DNA of 17,595 nt from Paracoccaceae bacterium (GTDB lineage Bacteria > Pseudomonadota > Alphaproteobacteria > Rhodobacterales > Rhodobacteraceae): NCBI GenBank assembly GCA_003511785.1, contig DOIS01000168.1, positions 1 through 17,595 of the forward strand. Direction: 5' to 3'. Position 1 is the stretch's first letter. Every line of letters begins with the position of its first letter. Both the position numbers and the translations under genes were made by a program. Under the pieces are notes generated by a model. It was not told the DNA's origin. It ran no database searches and worked only from the letters and a program-made list of their open reading frames with translations. This document shows positions 7,939-15,213 of the stretch, piece after piece.

Positions 7939-9460
7939 GACGCGCGCCCTTGCCCTCGGCTTCGCGCTCGCGGCCGCGCCGCTCGGCGCGCAGGAGCCGC
8001 TGTCGGTCATCGACTGGCTGAGCCAGCAGTCGGGCGGGGGCGCCGGGCCGGTCCTGCTCGAGCCGCCGGTGGCCGAGACCGCCGCCGGCCCCGAGATCAC
8101 GGTCAGCCCTCTCGACGACCTTGCCCGCTCCGTGGGGCTTGTCCCCGGCTCGGTCACCGGCCTGCCGCCCGAGTTGTGGGAGAAAAGCCGGGTGGACGAT
8201 CTCACCCGGCTGATCGACGCTGCCCCGGTGATTGGCAACCCGGCGATGCAGGCGCTGCTCTATTCGTTGCTCCTGACCGAGGCGCGCGCACCCGATGCGC
8301 CGGGGGCCGAGGCGGCGCTTCTGAGCGCGCGGCTCGACCGGCTGATGGAGCTGGGCGCGGTGGACCCGGCGCAATCGCTGGCCGGGCTGGCGGGGCCCGA
8401 GACGGACCCGGCACTGTTCGCGCGCTGGTTCGACGCGCTGCTTCTGACCGGGGACGAGGACCAGGGCTGCGCGGTGCTGGCCCAAGCCCCGCACCTCTCG
8501 CCCGGCCAGGCCGCGCGGATCTTCTGCCAGGTGCGCCGGGGCGACTGGTCCACCGCTGCGCTGACGCTGGAGGTGGCCCATGCGCTGGAGCTTCTGCCAC
8601 CCGACGAACTGCGCCTGCTGGACCGTTTCCTCAGCCCCGAGATGTTCGAGGGGCTGCCGCCCCTGCCCCGGCCCGACCACCCCGATCCGCTGAGTTTCCG
8701 TCTGTTCGAGGCGATCGGCGAACGCCTGCCCACCGCGCCGCTGCCGCGTGCCTTCGCCACCGCCGACCTGCGCGACGTGGCCGGATGGAAGGCTCAGATC
8801 GAGGCCGCCGAACGGCTGGTGCGCTCGGGCGCGCTGACGCCGAACATGCTGCTGGGGCTCTATACCCAGCGCGCGCCGGCGGCCTCGGGCGGGGTCTGGG
8901 ACCGGGTCGCGGCGCTGCAACGGTTCGAGACCGCGCTGCAATCGGGCAGCGTCGAGGCGGTGGAGAAGACCCTGCCCCCGGTCTGGCGCGCGATGCAGTC
9001 GGAACGGCTTGAGGTGCCTTTCGCCGCGCTGTTCGGCGAGGCGCTGGCCGGTGTCGCTTTGCAAGACCCAACGGCGCGGGCGCTGGCCTTCCGCATCCGC
9101 CTGCTGTCGCCGCAATATGAGGCGGCAGCGCGGGACGCGCCCGACGACGACCCGCGCACCACCTTTCTCGCCGCCCTGGCGCGCGGCATTCCCGGCCTGC
9201 TGCCCCCGCCCGACGCTCAGGCCCGGGCGATCGCCGACGGTTTCGCCTCGGACGCGACCCCGCCCGCGCGGCTGCGCGAGGCGTTGGACCAGGGCCGGCT
9301 GGGCGAGGTCATCCTCGAAGCAATGCGCCTGTTCGACAGGGGCGCGCGCGGCAATCTCGACGACCTGACCCGGGCGCTGGCCACCTTGCGGGCGGTGGGG
9401 CTGGAGGACAGCGCGCGGCGCGCCGCGCTGCAACTGATGCTGCTGGAGCGGGGGCCGTGA
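7928..9460 (+). CDS. Exported protein of unknown function (510 aa)
   Basis: I do not recognise a named family. The N-terminus MRTRTRALALGFALAAAPLGAQ looks like a Sec signal peptide: basic start, hydrophobic core, and probable cleavage near residue 21. The mature protein is Ala/Leu/Arg-rich and appears mostly alpha-helical, with repeated short amphipathic segments such as ALLSARLDRLMELGAVDPAQSL, suggestive of a TPR/SEL-like or solenoid fold without clear consensus repeats. Two Cys residues (in DQGCAVLAQ and RIFCQVRR) lie about 22 residues apart and could form a periplasmic disulfide. It overlaps the small membrane protein upstream by 11 bases and the xerD start downstream by one base, so the three form an operon. 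A role at the envelope is inferred from the signal peptide only. Confidence 0.82.
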   Translation: MRTRTRALALGFALAAAPLGAQEPLSVIDWLSQQSGGGAGPVLLEPPVAETAAGPEITVSPLDDLARSVGLVPGSVTGLPPELWEKSRVDDLTRLIDAAPVIGNPAMQALLYSLLLTEARAPDAPGAEAALLSARLDRLMELGAVDPAQSLAGLAGPETDPALFARWFDALLLTGDEDQGCAVLAQAPHLSPGQAARIFCQVRRGDWSTAALTLEVAHALELLPPDELRLLDRFLSPEMFEGLPPLPRPDHPDPLSFRLFEAIGERLPTAPLPRAFATADLRDVAGWKAQIEAAERLVRSGALTPNMLLGLYTQRAPAASGGVWDRVAALQRFETALQSGSVEAVEKTLPPVWRAMQSERLEVPFAALFGEALAGVALQDPTARALAFRIRLLSPQYEAAARDAPDDDPRTTFLAALARGIPGLLPPPDAQARAIADGFASDATPPARLREALDQGRLGEVILEAMRLFDRGARGNLDDLTRALATLRAVGLEDSARRAALQLMLLERGP

Positions 9461-10407
9461 TGGGCGGGCCGCGGCTGGACCATGACTGGATTTCCGCCTT
9501 TCTCGAGGCGCAGGCGGCGGAACTGGGGGCTGCGACCAACACGCTGCTGGCCTATGGGCGCGACCTCAAGGATGTCGCGGCCTGGGCGGCCGGGCGCGAC
9601 CTGGGCTTTGCAACGCTGCAAAAAGAGGATGTCGAGGACTATCTCGTGCATTGCGACGCGCAGGGCCTGGCCCAGGCCACCCGGGCCCGGCGGCTCTCGG
9701 CGATCCGGCAGATCTATCGCTTCGCCTTCGACGAGGGCTGGCGCGCCGACAACCCGGCGATCCGCATCAAGGGGCCGGGTCGGGCCAAGCGGCTGCCCGC
9801 CACGCTGGAGGTGGGCGAGGTCGACCGGCTTCTGGGAGCGGCGCGCGAGACCGGGCGCAGCGCCGCCGACCGGCTGCGCAACACCTGCCTGATGGAGCTG
9901 CTCTATGCCACCGGGATGCGGGTGAGCGAGCTGGTCTCCTTGCCGGTCGCCGCGGCGCGCGGCGATCCGCGTATGCTGCTGATCCGGGGCAAGGGCGGGC
10001 GCGAACGGATGGTGCCGCTCTCCGCGCCGGCCCGCGCGGCGCTGGGCGCATGGCTCGAGGCGCGCGAGACCGCCGAGGCGGCCGCGCGGACCAAGGGCGT
10101 GCCGGCTTCGCGCTTCCTGTTTCCCTCGCGCGGCAAGGCAGGGCATCTGACCCGGCACCGGTTCTACCTGCTCATCAAGGAACTGGCGCTCGCCGCCGGG
10201 ATCGCCCCGGCCAAGGTCACGCCGCACACGCTGCGCCATGCCTTCGCAACGCACCTGCTGGCCAATGGCGCGGACCTGCGCACGATCCAGGCGCTGCTTG
10301 GCCACGCGGACCTGGCCACGACCGAGATCTACACCCATGTGCTCGACGCGCGGCTGAAGGAGCTGGTGCTGGAGCATCACCCCCTCGCGCGCGATCGCGA
10401 GGGATGA
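9460..10407 (+). CDS. xerD: Tyrosine recombinase XerD
   Basis: XerD is the site-specific recombinase that, with XerC, resolves chromosome dimers at dif near the division septum under FtsK control. The protein is 315 aa from ATG 9460. An N-terminal SAM-like core-binding domain (about 1-95, with TLLAYGRDLKDVAAW and TRARRLSAIRQIYRF) is followed by the catalytic domain. The full set of active-site residues is present: Arg154 (TGMRVSEL), Lys178 (GKGGRER), His256 and Arg259 (HTLRHAF), His282 (LGHADLATTEIYTHV) and nucleophile Tyr291. A GTG at 9457 is an equally possible start; GGAG at 9445-9448 serves both. The context (divergent from aroK-aroB, last in an operon) and the lack of integrase features suggest the housekeeping XerD rather than XerC or a phage integrase. 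No dif site was recognised in the window. Confidence 0.9.
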   Translation: MGGPRLDHDWISAFLEAQAAELGAATNTLLAYGRDLKDVAAWAAGRDLGFATLQKEDVEDYLVHCDAQGLAQATRARRLSAIRQIYRFAFDEGWRADNPAIRIKGPGRAKRLPATLEVGEVDRLLGAARETGRSAADRLRNTCLMELLYATGMRVSELVSLPVAAARGDPRMLLIRGKGGRERMVPLSAPARAALGAWLEARETAEAAARTKGVPASRFLFPSRGKAGHLTRHRFYLLIKELALAAGIAPAKVTPHTLRHAFATHLLANGADLRTIQALLGHADLATTEIYTHVLDARLKELVLEHHPLARDREG

Positions 10408-10436
10408 CGGGACGCCCCGGGCGGCCAGCCGGGGCG
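10382..10436 (+). terminator. Two GC-rich hairpins at the end of xerD (possible terminator)
   Basis: Two inverted repeats follow one another. The first, 10382-10389 with 10396-10403 (CCCTCGCG/CGCGAGGG, 6-base loop), lies in the last codons of xerD. The second, 10413-10420 with 10429-10436 (CGCCCCGG/CCGGGGCG, 8-base loop), lies just past the stop. Neither is followed by a T-run, so intrinsic termination is only a guess; they may instead block exonucleases. Confidence 0.3.
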
Positions 10437-10521
10437 GCCCTCGCGAGCGGCGCCGGATGGCGTTTCGTCCGTCCCATGCCTGCCTGCGCCCGGTCAGACG
10501 CATGGCGAGTGGCCGGAAACC

Positions 10522-10615
10522 GGCCGCGCGGTGGGTTGGACACCCCACCTGGAAGGTCGCGTCCTACACGACGAAACTCTGCCCTTCCGACGCGCGGCGG
10601 GCGCTGCGGCGGGGC
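10522..10615. repeat. Direct repeat copy 1 (94 bp)
   Basis: An ungapped hand alignment to 10630-10723 gives 69 of 94 identical bases, with a constant offset of 108. The best-conserved blocks are GAAACTCTGCCC(T/C)TCCGAC and GCTGCGGCGGGGC. This copy also contains a GGTGGG/CCCACC stem (GGTGGG TTGGACAC CCCACC). Confidence 0.6.
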
Positions 10616-10629
10616 GGTTAATAAACACC

Positions 10630-10723
10630 GGCGGCGCGGTGGGCTGAAATTCCAACCCGACAAGTCGCGCGCCGGGCAATGAAACTCTGCCCCTCCGACG
10701 TGCAAAGGGTGCTGCGGCGGGGC
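10630..10723. repeat. Direct repeat copy 2 (94 bp)
   Basis: Second copy of the 94-bp unit, about 73% identical to 10522-10615 without gaps. The GGTGGG stem is degenerate here. Divergence between the copies suggests an old duplication or two insertions of the same dispersed element rather than a recent tandem copy. Confidence 0.6.
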
Positions 10724-10852
10724 ACCGAGGGGGCGGTCGGACCCTGCCCGCGCGGTCCCGCGACGCGCCGGGGCTTCCATCGGCAAGGGGTCAGGGGCTG
10801 AAAAGAGCGCGCGCGACCGTCCCGACCCTGGCCGTGCCCGGGCCCGGAGTGC

Positions 10853-11569
10853 TCACGCCCCGATCGCCAGCCGCGCGCCGGGCATCGCCTCGCCTTCCGG
10901 GTCGCGCAGCACATAGCCGCGGCCCCAGACCGTCTCGATGTAGTTCTCGCCGCCCGTGGCCGTGGACAGTTTCTTGCGCAGCTTGCAGATGAACACGTCG
11001 ATGATCTTCAACTCCGGCTCGTCCATGCCGCCATAGAGATGGTTCAGGAACATCTCCTTGGTCAGGGTCGTGCCCTTGCGCAGGCTCAGGAGTTCCAGCA
11101 TCTGGTATTCCTTGCCGGTCAGGTGAACCGTCTGCCCCTCCACCTCGACCGTCTTGGCATCGAGATTGACCGACACCTTGCCGGTGCGGATCACCGATTG
11201 CGAATGCCCCTTGGACCGGCGGATGATCGCGTGAATCCGCGCCACCAGTTCCTCGCGATGAAACGGCTTGGTCAGGTAATCGTCGGCGCCAAAGCCGAAC
11301 CCCTTGATCTTGTTGTCGGTATCGTCCTCGCCCGACAGGATCAGGATCGGCGTCTCGACCCGCGCCAGGCGCAACTGACGCAGCACCTCGTGCCCGTTCA
11401 TGTCCGGCAGGTTCAGGTCGAGCAGGATCAGATCGTAATCATAAAGCTTCGCAAGGTCGATTCCCTCTTCCCCCAGATCGGTGGCATAGACGTTGAGGTT
11501 GGCATGGGTCAGCATCAACTCGATGCTCTTCGACGTTGTCGGATCATCCTCGACCAGCAGCACGCGCAT
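10853..11569 (-). CDS. ctrA: Cell-cycle response regulator CtrA
   Basis: This is an OmpR/PhoB-type response regulator of 238 aa. The receiver domain (1-115) has the acidic pocket E7-D8-D9, phospho-acceptor Asp51 (LILLDLNLP) and the Lys of TKPF. The winged-helix DNA-binding domain follows (about 125-230), with the CtrA-typical sequence ELKIIDVFICKLRKKL and WGRGYVLRDP. CtrA binds TTAA-N7-TTAA and is activated by the CckA-ChpT phosphorelay. In Caulobacter it controls the cell cycle; in Rhodobacterales it mainly governs motility, gene transfer agents and related traits. ATG 11569 is preceded by GGAG at a normal distance. The C-terminus ends in Gly-Ala, near but not identical to the Ala-Ala ClpXP tail of Caulobacter CtrA. 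It lies directly downstream of its inhibitor gene sciP on the same strand, with CtrA-like boxes between. Confidence 0.97.
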   Translation of the reverse strand: MRVLLVEDDPTTSKSIELMLTHANLNVYATDLGEEGIDLAKLYDYDLILLDLNLPDMNGHEVLRQLRLARVETPILILSGEDDTDNKIKGFGFGADDYLTKPFHREELVARIHAIIRRSKGHSQSVIRTGKVSVNLDAKTVEVEGQTVHLTGKEYQMLELLSLRKGTTLTKEMFLNHLYGGMDEPELKIIDVFICKLRKKLSTATGGENYIETVWGRGYVLRDPEGEAMPGARLAIGA

Positions 11570-11622
11570 GACTTTGTCTCCAGCTTTGTTCCCTCGGTGC
11601 CGTTAACCCTGCGAGAGAAAGG

Positions 11623-11637
11623 TTAACCGCACGTTAC
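11623..11637 (-). promoter_or_regulatory. Putative CtrA box upstream of ctrA
   Basis: Read on the minus strand this is GTAA-CGTGCGG-TTAAC, matching the CtrA consensus TTAA-N7-TTAAC with one mismatch. A further GTTAAC lies at 11602-11607. The position, about 55-70 bases before the ctrA start, fits autoregulation. Binding is inferred from the motif only. Confidence 0.5.
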
Positions 11638-11647
11638 CGTTGGGTAA

Positions 11648-11676
11648 ATCATGCAGTTTCTACCTAGGGTTGTCTA
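11648..11676 (-). promoter_or_regulatory. Candidate sigma-70 promoter for ctrA
   Basis: On the minus strand TAGACA (11676-11671) and CATGAT (11653-11648) are separated by 17 bases, five and four matches respectively to TTGACA and TATAAT. The -35 lies across the end of sciP. The predicted start would fall just before the CtrA box, so CtrA binding there would be expected to repress this promoter. Confidence 0.35.
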
Positions 11677-11942
11677 TACCTTTTCAGCGCCGTGGCCTTC
11701 AGCGCCTCTTCACCGTGATCGGCCACCGCGTTGACCCAGCCCTCGAATTCCTCGTCGCTGATGGCGTAGATGCGCTGCGCCTCGGTGCGCGACACGAGGC
11801 CGTAGAGCACCCCGCGCACCACCGCCGCCTTGCGCGACGCGACCCAGCGCGTGGTCTCGGGCGGCGGCAGATCGGCGCGGGTCATCACCCGCCCATCGGG
11901 CAGCGTCACCGCGCGGGGGCCGTCGATTTTCTTAAGATACAT
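11664..11942 (-). CDS. sciP: CtrA inhibitor SciP (DUF1153 family)
   Basis: This small DNA-associated regulator (92 aa) in Caulobacter binds CtrA and blocks its recruitment of RNA polymerase at CtrA-activated promoters. The sequence shows the DUF1153 core: LPDGRVMTRADLPP, TTRWVASRKAAVV, then a helix-turn-helix-like stretch (SRTEAQRIYAISDEEFEGW) and HGEEALKATALKRYRQ. I chose ATG 11942 (MYLKKIDGPR) because GAGG lies 8 bases before it and the product begins as in homologues. ATG 11960 would add six residues without a ribosome site. Its stop is about 95 bases before ctrA, so partial read-through into ctrA is possible. It is divergent from mnmA, with a CtrA-like box in the intergenic region. Confidence 0.9.
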   Translation of the reverse strand: MYLKKIDGPRAVTLPDGRVMTRADLPPPETTRWVASRKAAVVRGVLYGLVSRTEAQRIYAISDEEFEGWVNAVADHGEEALKATALKRYRQP

Positions 11943-11985
11943 GCGCTCATCCTCGTCCATGCCCGGAAAGACTGGCGGGCGCGTC

Positions 11986-12000
11986 TTAACAGCCGGTGAA
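11986..12000. promoter_or_regulatory. Putative CtrA box upstream of sciP
   Basis: TTAA-CAGCCGG-TGAA on the plus strand matches TTAA-N7-TTAA with one mismatch. It sits 44 bases before the sciP start, where CtrA activation of its own inhibitor would be expected. Single-site evidence only. Confidence 0.35.
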
Positions 12001-12007
12001 ACCCGCC

Positions 12008-12036
12008 CTTGTGAGTCGCTCGGATTTTCCTATATT
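12008..12036 (+). promoter_or_regulatory. Candidate promoter for mnmA
   Basis: CTTGTG (12008-12013) and TATATT (12031-12036) are 17 bases apart. The -10 matches TATAAT at five of six positions; the -35 is weak. The predicted leader of about 30 bases contains the GGAG ribosome site at 12060. Confidence 0.45.
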
Positions 12037-12073
12037 CTGACGCGCCTTCCCCTGATCGCCGGAGACGCGCGCC

Positions 12074-13219
12074 ATGGCCCTCGACCAGATCCAGGACTTG
12101 AATTCGCTCGGCTTCGCCAAGCCGCCGGCCGAAACGCGCGTCGTGGTCGCCATGTCGGGTGGCGTCGACAGTTCGGTGGTGGCCGCGATGCTGGCCGAGG
12201 AGGGTTACGACGTGGTCGGCGTGACGCTGCAACTCTACGACCACGGCGCCGCGCTGGCCAAGAAGGGCGCCTGCTGCGCGGGCATCGACATCCATGACGC
12301 GCGCCGCGTGGCCGAGGAACGCGGCTTTCCCCATTACGTGCTGGACTACGAGAACATCTTCCGCGACGCGGTGATCGACGAGTTCGCCGACAGCTATCTC
12401 GCGGGCGCCACCCCGGTACCCTGCATCCGCTGCAACGAGCGGGTGAAGTTCAAGGACCTGCTGGAGACGGCGAAGGATCTCGACGCCGATTGCATGGCGA
12501 CGGGCCACTACATCCAGCGCAAGATGGGCCGCGAGGGGGCCGAACTGCACGCCGCCGCCGACGCCACCCGCGACCAGAGCTATTTCCTGTTCTCCACCAC
12601 GCCCGAACAGCTCGATTTCCTGCGCTTTCCGCTGGGCCACCTGCCCTCCAAGGATGCGACGCGCGCGCTGGCCGCGCAATACGGGCTGAGCGTGGCCGAC
12701 AAGCCCGACAGCCAGGACATCTGCTTCGTGCCGAATGGCGATTACGCCAGCGTGATCGAGAAGCTGCGCCCCGGCGCGGCCGATCCCGGCGAGATCGTCC
12801 ATGCCGACGGGCGCGTGCTGGGCCGGCACGAGGGGGTCATCCACTACACCATCGGCCAGCGCCGGGGGCTCGGCATCGGCGGGCTTAGCGAGCCGCTCTA
12901 CGTCGTGCGCCTCGATGTCGAGGGCAAGCGCGTCATCGTGGGCCCCAAGGAAATGCTGGCCACCCGCACCGTGCCAATCCGCGAGGTCAACTGGCTGGGC
13001 GACGCGGGGCTGACTTCTCGCGACGAATGGCCCATCTCGGTCAAGGTCCGCTCGACCCGCCCCCCGCGCGAGGCGATCCTGCGGCCGCTCTCGGAGACCG
13101 AGGCCGAGGTCGAGCTGCTGACACCCGAGGAAGGCGTGTCGCCCGGCCAGGCCTGCGTGTTCTACGAGACCGGCGGCAGCCGCGTGCTGGGCGGTGGTTG
13201 GATCTGGCGCGGGTATTGA
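12074..13219 (+). CDS. mnmA: tRNA-specific 2-thiouridylase MnmA
   Basis: MnmA uses ATP and a persulfide relay to place sulfur on U34 of tRNA Lys, Glu and Gln, in the cytoplasm. The 381-aa product has the PP-loop SGGVDSS (28-34) in its N-terminal adenylation domain. The two catalytic cysteines are visible: Cys120 in CIRCNERVKF and Cys217 in DSQDICFVP. TGHYIQR, the central GQRRGLGIGG and the C-terminal beta-barrel (ISVKVRSTRPPREA..., VSPGQACVFYE) complete the family pattern. GGAG at about 12060 precedes ATG 12074 at a normal distance. The N-terminus is about 20 residues longer before the PP-loop than in E. coli, as is common in alphaproteobacteria. It is transcribed divergently from sciP and stands alone. 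Confidence 0.97.
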   Translation: MALDQIQDLNSLGFAKPPAETRVVVAMSGGVDSSVVAAMLAEEGYDVVGVTLQLYDHGAALAKKGACCAGIDIHDARRVAEERGFPHYVLDYENIFRDAVIDEFADSYLAGATPVPCIRCNERVKFKDLLETAKDLDADCMATGHYIQRKMGREGAELHAAADATRDQSYFLFSTTPEQLDFLRFPLGHLPSKDATRALAAQYGLSVADKPDSQDICFVPNGDYASVIEKLRPGAADPGEIVHADGRVLGRHEGVIHYTIGQRRGLGIGGLSEPLYVVRLDVEGKRVIVGPKEMLATRTVPIREVNWLGDAGLTSRDEWPISVKVRSTRPPREAILRPLSETEAEVELLTPEEGVSPGQACVFYETGGSRVLGGGWIWRGY

Positions 13220-13279
13220 GTCTCTTCGGGACTCCCGCCTCCGACGGGGGCGGTTCCGGGGCGGACCGAATCCGGCCGC

Positions 13280-13295
13280 GAAACCTGAAGGTTTC
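13280..13295 (+). terminator. Small hairpin downstream of mnmA
   Basis: GAAACC-TGAA-GGTTTC forms a perfect 6-bp stem with a tetraloop 60 bases after the mnmA stop. No T-run follows, so a terminator role is tentative. Confidence 0.3.
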
Positions 13296-13357
13296 CGTTA
13301 CCCTCCAACACCCTGCGCGGCGTTCTTAATGTTGTCTCCGGGCCACTACCGGCGTAG

Positions 13358-13376
13358 GGTGGGTTTGCAACCCACC
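13358..13376. repeat. GGTGGGTT/AACCCACC inverted repeat between converging genes
   Basis: A perfect 8-bp stem with a 3-base loop sits between mnmA and the amidohydrolase and is preceded by GTAG. It resembles widely dispersed GTAGGGTGGG-type palindromes in bacteria and shares its stem with direct repeat copy 1 at 10522. It could serve as a bidirectional transcription stop. Confidence 0.45.
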
Positions 13377-13434
13377 ACTCGACGGCCCACCTGACGCGCC
13401 ACGCTGGCGGCAGCCGCGCGCGCCGCGCCCGCGC

Positions 13435-15108
13435 TCATGCCCGGTGCGTCACCTGCCCGTCGCAGATCGTGACCGCGATCGCGACCTCGGCCAAGTCTTC
13501 CGGCGCCACCGCCTCCAGATCGGCGCTCAGCACGGTCACATCGGCCATGAACCCCGGCGCCAGCCGCCCCTTGCGATCCTCGTTGAACTCGACCCACGCG
13601 TTGCGCGCGGTATAGGCGCGCTGCTCCTCGATCAGCGGCAGGCTCTCGTCGCGCCAGTTCTCGTCCGGCACCCACGGCGCCACCGCCGCCTTGATCCCCG
13701 GCATCACGTCGACCGGCACCACCGGCCAGTCGGTAGAAAAGACCAGCGGCACGCCCGCCTCGTGCAACTGCCGCCAGGGGAAGGTCCGCCCCCGGTGATG
13801 CGGGTGCAGCACCGGGCCGAAATACCCTGCCCCATCCGCGAAGAACCCGCCCAGCGGCGAATGCAGCGGCTGCATCGAGGCGACCGCGCCCAGTTCGCGC
13901 ATCCGGGGAATGTCGTCGGGATGGATCACCTCGATATGCTCGACCCGGTGGCGGCTGTCGCGCGCCCCGTTGGCGGCGCGGGCAGCGGCATAGCCGTCCA
14001 GCGTGCGCCGCACCGCCAGGTCGCCGATGGAATGCACCGCGATCTGCAAGCCCATGGCGTCGGCGCGGACGCAGATCTCGTTGAACTGCTCGGGCGCGAA
14101 AAGCGCCTCGCCGTTATGGCCGGGCTGGTCGGGGTAATCGTCGATCATCAGCGCGGTATAGCTGTCAAGCACCCCGTCCATGAACATCTTGAGCCGCCCC
14201 GACCAGACCTTGTCACCCGTGAACCGGCGCGCCATTTCACCGGCCTCCTCCAGCCGCTCCAGCGGATCGAAATTCTTGAGATGGAAGGGCACCTGCACGC
14301 GGCACGGCAGGCGTCCCTCGGCCTCCAGCTCGGACAAGAGCTCGAGCTGGTAGAAATTGCCGTCCATGTTGTGCAGCGTGGTCAGCCCGTTGCGCGCGCA
14401 ATGCGCAAGGCCCCGGGCGATCACCTCCTTGTCGGCGGCACGCTCGGCTTCGGTGGCGGGCGGCTCGGGGTCGGCGCCGGTGGTCAGGCCCAGAAGCTCG
14501 CGCCCGCCCGAGCGCGTCAGCCGCAGCACCGGGCCATAGGCGTCGGGCTCCTTGAGCACCCCGGTGGCGCGCCCGTCCGTGCCCATCACGATCTCGTTGC
14601 CGGGCGGCAGGTCGTCGCGGCCATGCAGGATGTCCGCCGCCTCCAGCGCGGGGGTGTTGGCGAAGACCGTGTGATGATCGGCGGTCATCAGCGCCAGCGG
14701 CCGATCCGGCAGCACCGCATCCAGTGCCGCGTGCGTGACCGGGCGCCCGGCGCCCAGTGGCTCGTAGCTGGCCGCCACGCCCATCACCAGACGGTCCTCC
14801 GGACGGTCTTGCGCATAGGCGCGGAGGCGCGCGGTCAGCGTGCCGGCATCCGCCACCCCGTGCAGGTCGCAATAGGCCAGCTCGGCCGCGCCGCCGAACA
14901 GGTGCACATGGCTGTCGATCACGCCCGGCAGCACCGTGCCGCCGCCCGCGTCGATCACCTTCGTGCCCGGCCCCGCAAGATCCCGGATCTCGGTCTCATC
15001 GCCCACCGCGAGGATACGCCCGCCGCCGATGGCCAGCGCCGAGGCGCGCGGGTGGTCGGGGTCGAAGGTGACGAGACGTCCGTTCAACACGATCAGGTCG
15101 GGGGTCAT
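13435..15108 (-). CDS. Amidohydrolase family protein (YtcJ-like)
   Basis: This is a metal-dependent hydrolase of the amidohydrolase superfamily (Amidohydro_3/YtcJ group), 557 aa. It opens with the small beta-domain typical of the group (DLIVLNGRLVTFD, IDAGGGTVLPGVID) and the metal site HVH (His67, His69). Later conserved pieces are AVHSIGDLAVRRTLDGYA, RVEHIEVIHPDDI and the C-terminal VFSTDWPVVPVDVMPGI with the catalytic Asp. No signal peptide is seen, so it is cytoplasmic. ATG 15108 follows GGAG with an 8-base gap; the frame continues to 15171 but the added residues look non-coding. Substrates of YtcJ-like enzymes are rarely known (N-substituted amides are examples), so none is assigned. It lies 105 bases downstream of the trhA-like gene on the same strand. 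Confidence 0.9.
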   Translation of the reverse strand: MTPDLIVLNGRLVTFDPDHPRASALAIGGGRILAVGDETEIRDLAGPGTKVIDAGGGTVLPGVIDSHVHLFGGAAELAYCDLHGVADAGTLTARLRAYAQDRPEDRLVMGVAASYEPLGAGRPVTHAALDAVLPDRPLALMTADHHTVFANTPALEAADILHGRDDLPPGNEIVMGTDGRATGVLKEPDAYGPVLRLTRSGGRELLGLTTGADPEPPATEAERAADKEVIARGLAHCARNGLTTLHNMDGNFYQLELLSELEAEGRLPCRVQVPFHLKNFDPLERLEEAGEMARRFTGDKVWSGRLKMFMDGVLDSYTALMIDDYPDQPGHNGEALFAPEQFNEICVRADAMGLQIAVHSIGDLAVRRTLDGYAAARAANGARDSRHRVEHIEVIHPDDIPRMRELGAVASMQPLHSPLGGFFADGAGYFGPVLHPHHRGRTFPWRQLHEAGVPLVFSTDWPVVPVDVMPGIKAAVAPWVPDENWRDESLPLIEEQRAYTARNAWVEFNEDRKGRLAPGFMADVTVLSADLEAVAPEDLAEVAIAVTICDGQVTHRA

Positions 15109-15110
15109 GG

Positions 15111-15143
15111 GCTGGGCTCCGCTTGCGGCTGGGCTCCGCTTGC
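15111..15143. repeat. Perfect 16-bp tandem duplication before the amidohydrolase start
   Basis: GCTGGGCTCCGCTTGC occurs at 15111-15126 and again at 15128-15143, one base apart. On the minus strand each copy carries GGAG, so the ribosome-binding segment of the amidohydrolase gene is duplicated. Confidence 0.6.
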
Positions 15144-15213
15144 TGGGTCGCGCGCAGCCTAGGCCCGGCAAGGCGTCCTCCGCAAGCCGGCCTGCGCCTC
15201 GCAGCCGCGCGCG

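Larger units (their letters stand above)
10408..10852. other. Gene-free interval between xerD and ctrA
   Basis: This stretch of about 445 bases lies between two converging genes, xerD and ctrA. I see no credible coding region: the open frames on both strands have no recognisable domain and cross the repeats. Contents are the post-xerD hairpin, the pair of 94-bp imperfect direct repeats, and a CCGGGCCCGG palindrome (10838-10847) just beyond the ctrA stop. There is no clear T-rich terminator for ctrA. Confidence 0.6.

Noticed and set aside
7802..9433. 543-codon minus-strand frame opposite the 510-aa exported protein
   Set aside because: The plus frame has a signal peptide and tight overlaps with its neighbours; the minus frame is Arg/Gln-rich without domains and runs into the divergent promoter region.
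9460..10407. Phage or island integrase
   Set aside because: Length, operon position and divergence from aroK-aroB match housekeeping XerD; there is no adjacent tRNA or attachment site.
10408..10852. CRISPR array
   Set aside because: There are only two 94-bp imperfect repeats with a 14-base gap, and no short regular repeat-spacer pattern or cas gene.
13444..15162. 572-codon plus-strand frame opposite the amidohydrolase
   Set aside because: The minus strand encodes clear amidohydrolase metal motifs; the plus frame is low-complexity Arg/His/Gln-rich.
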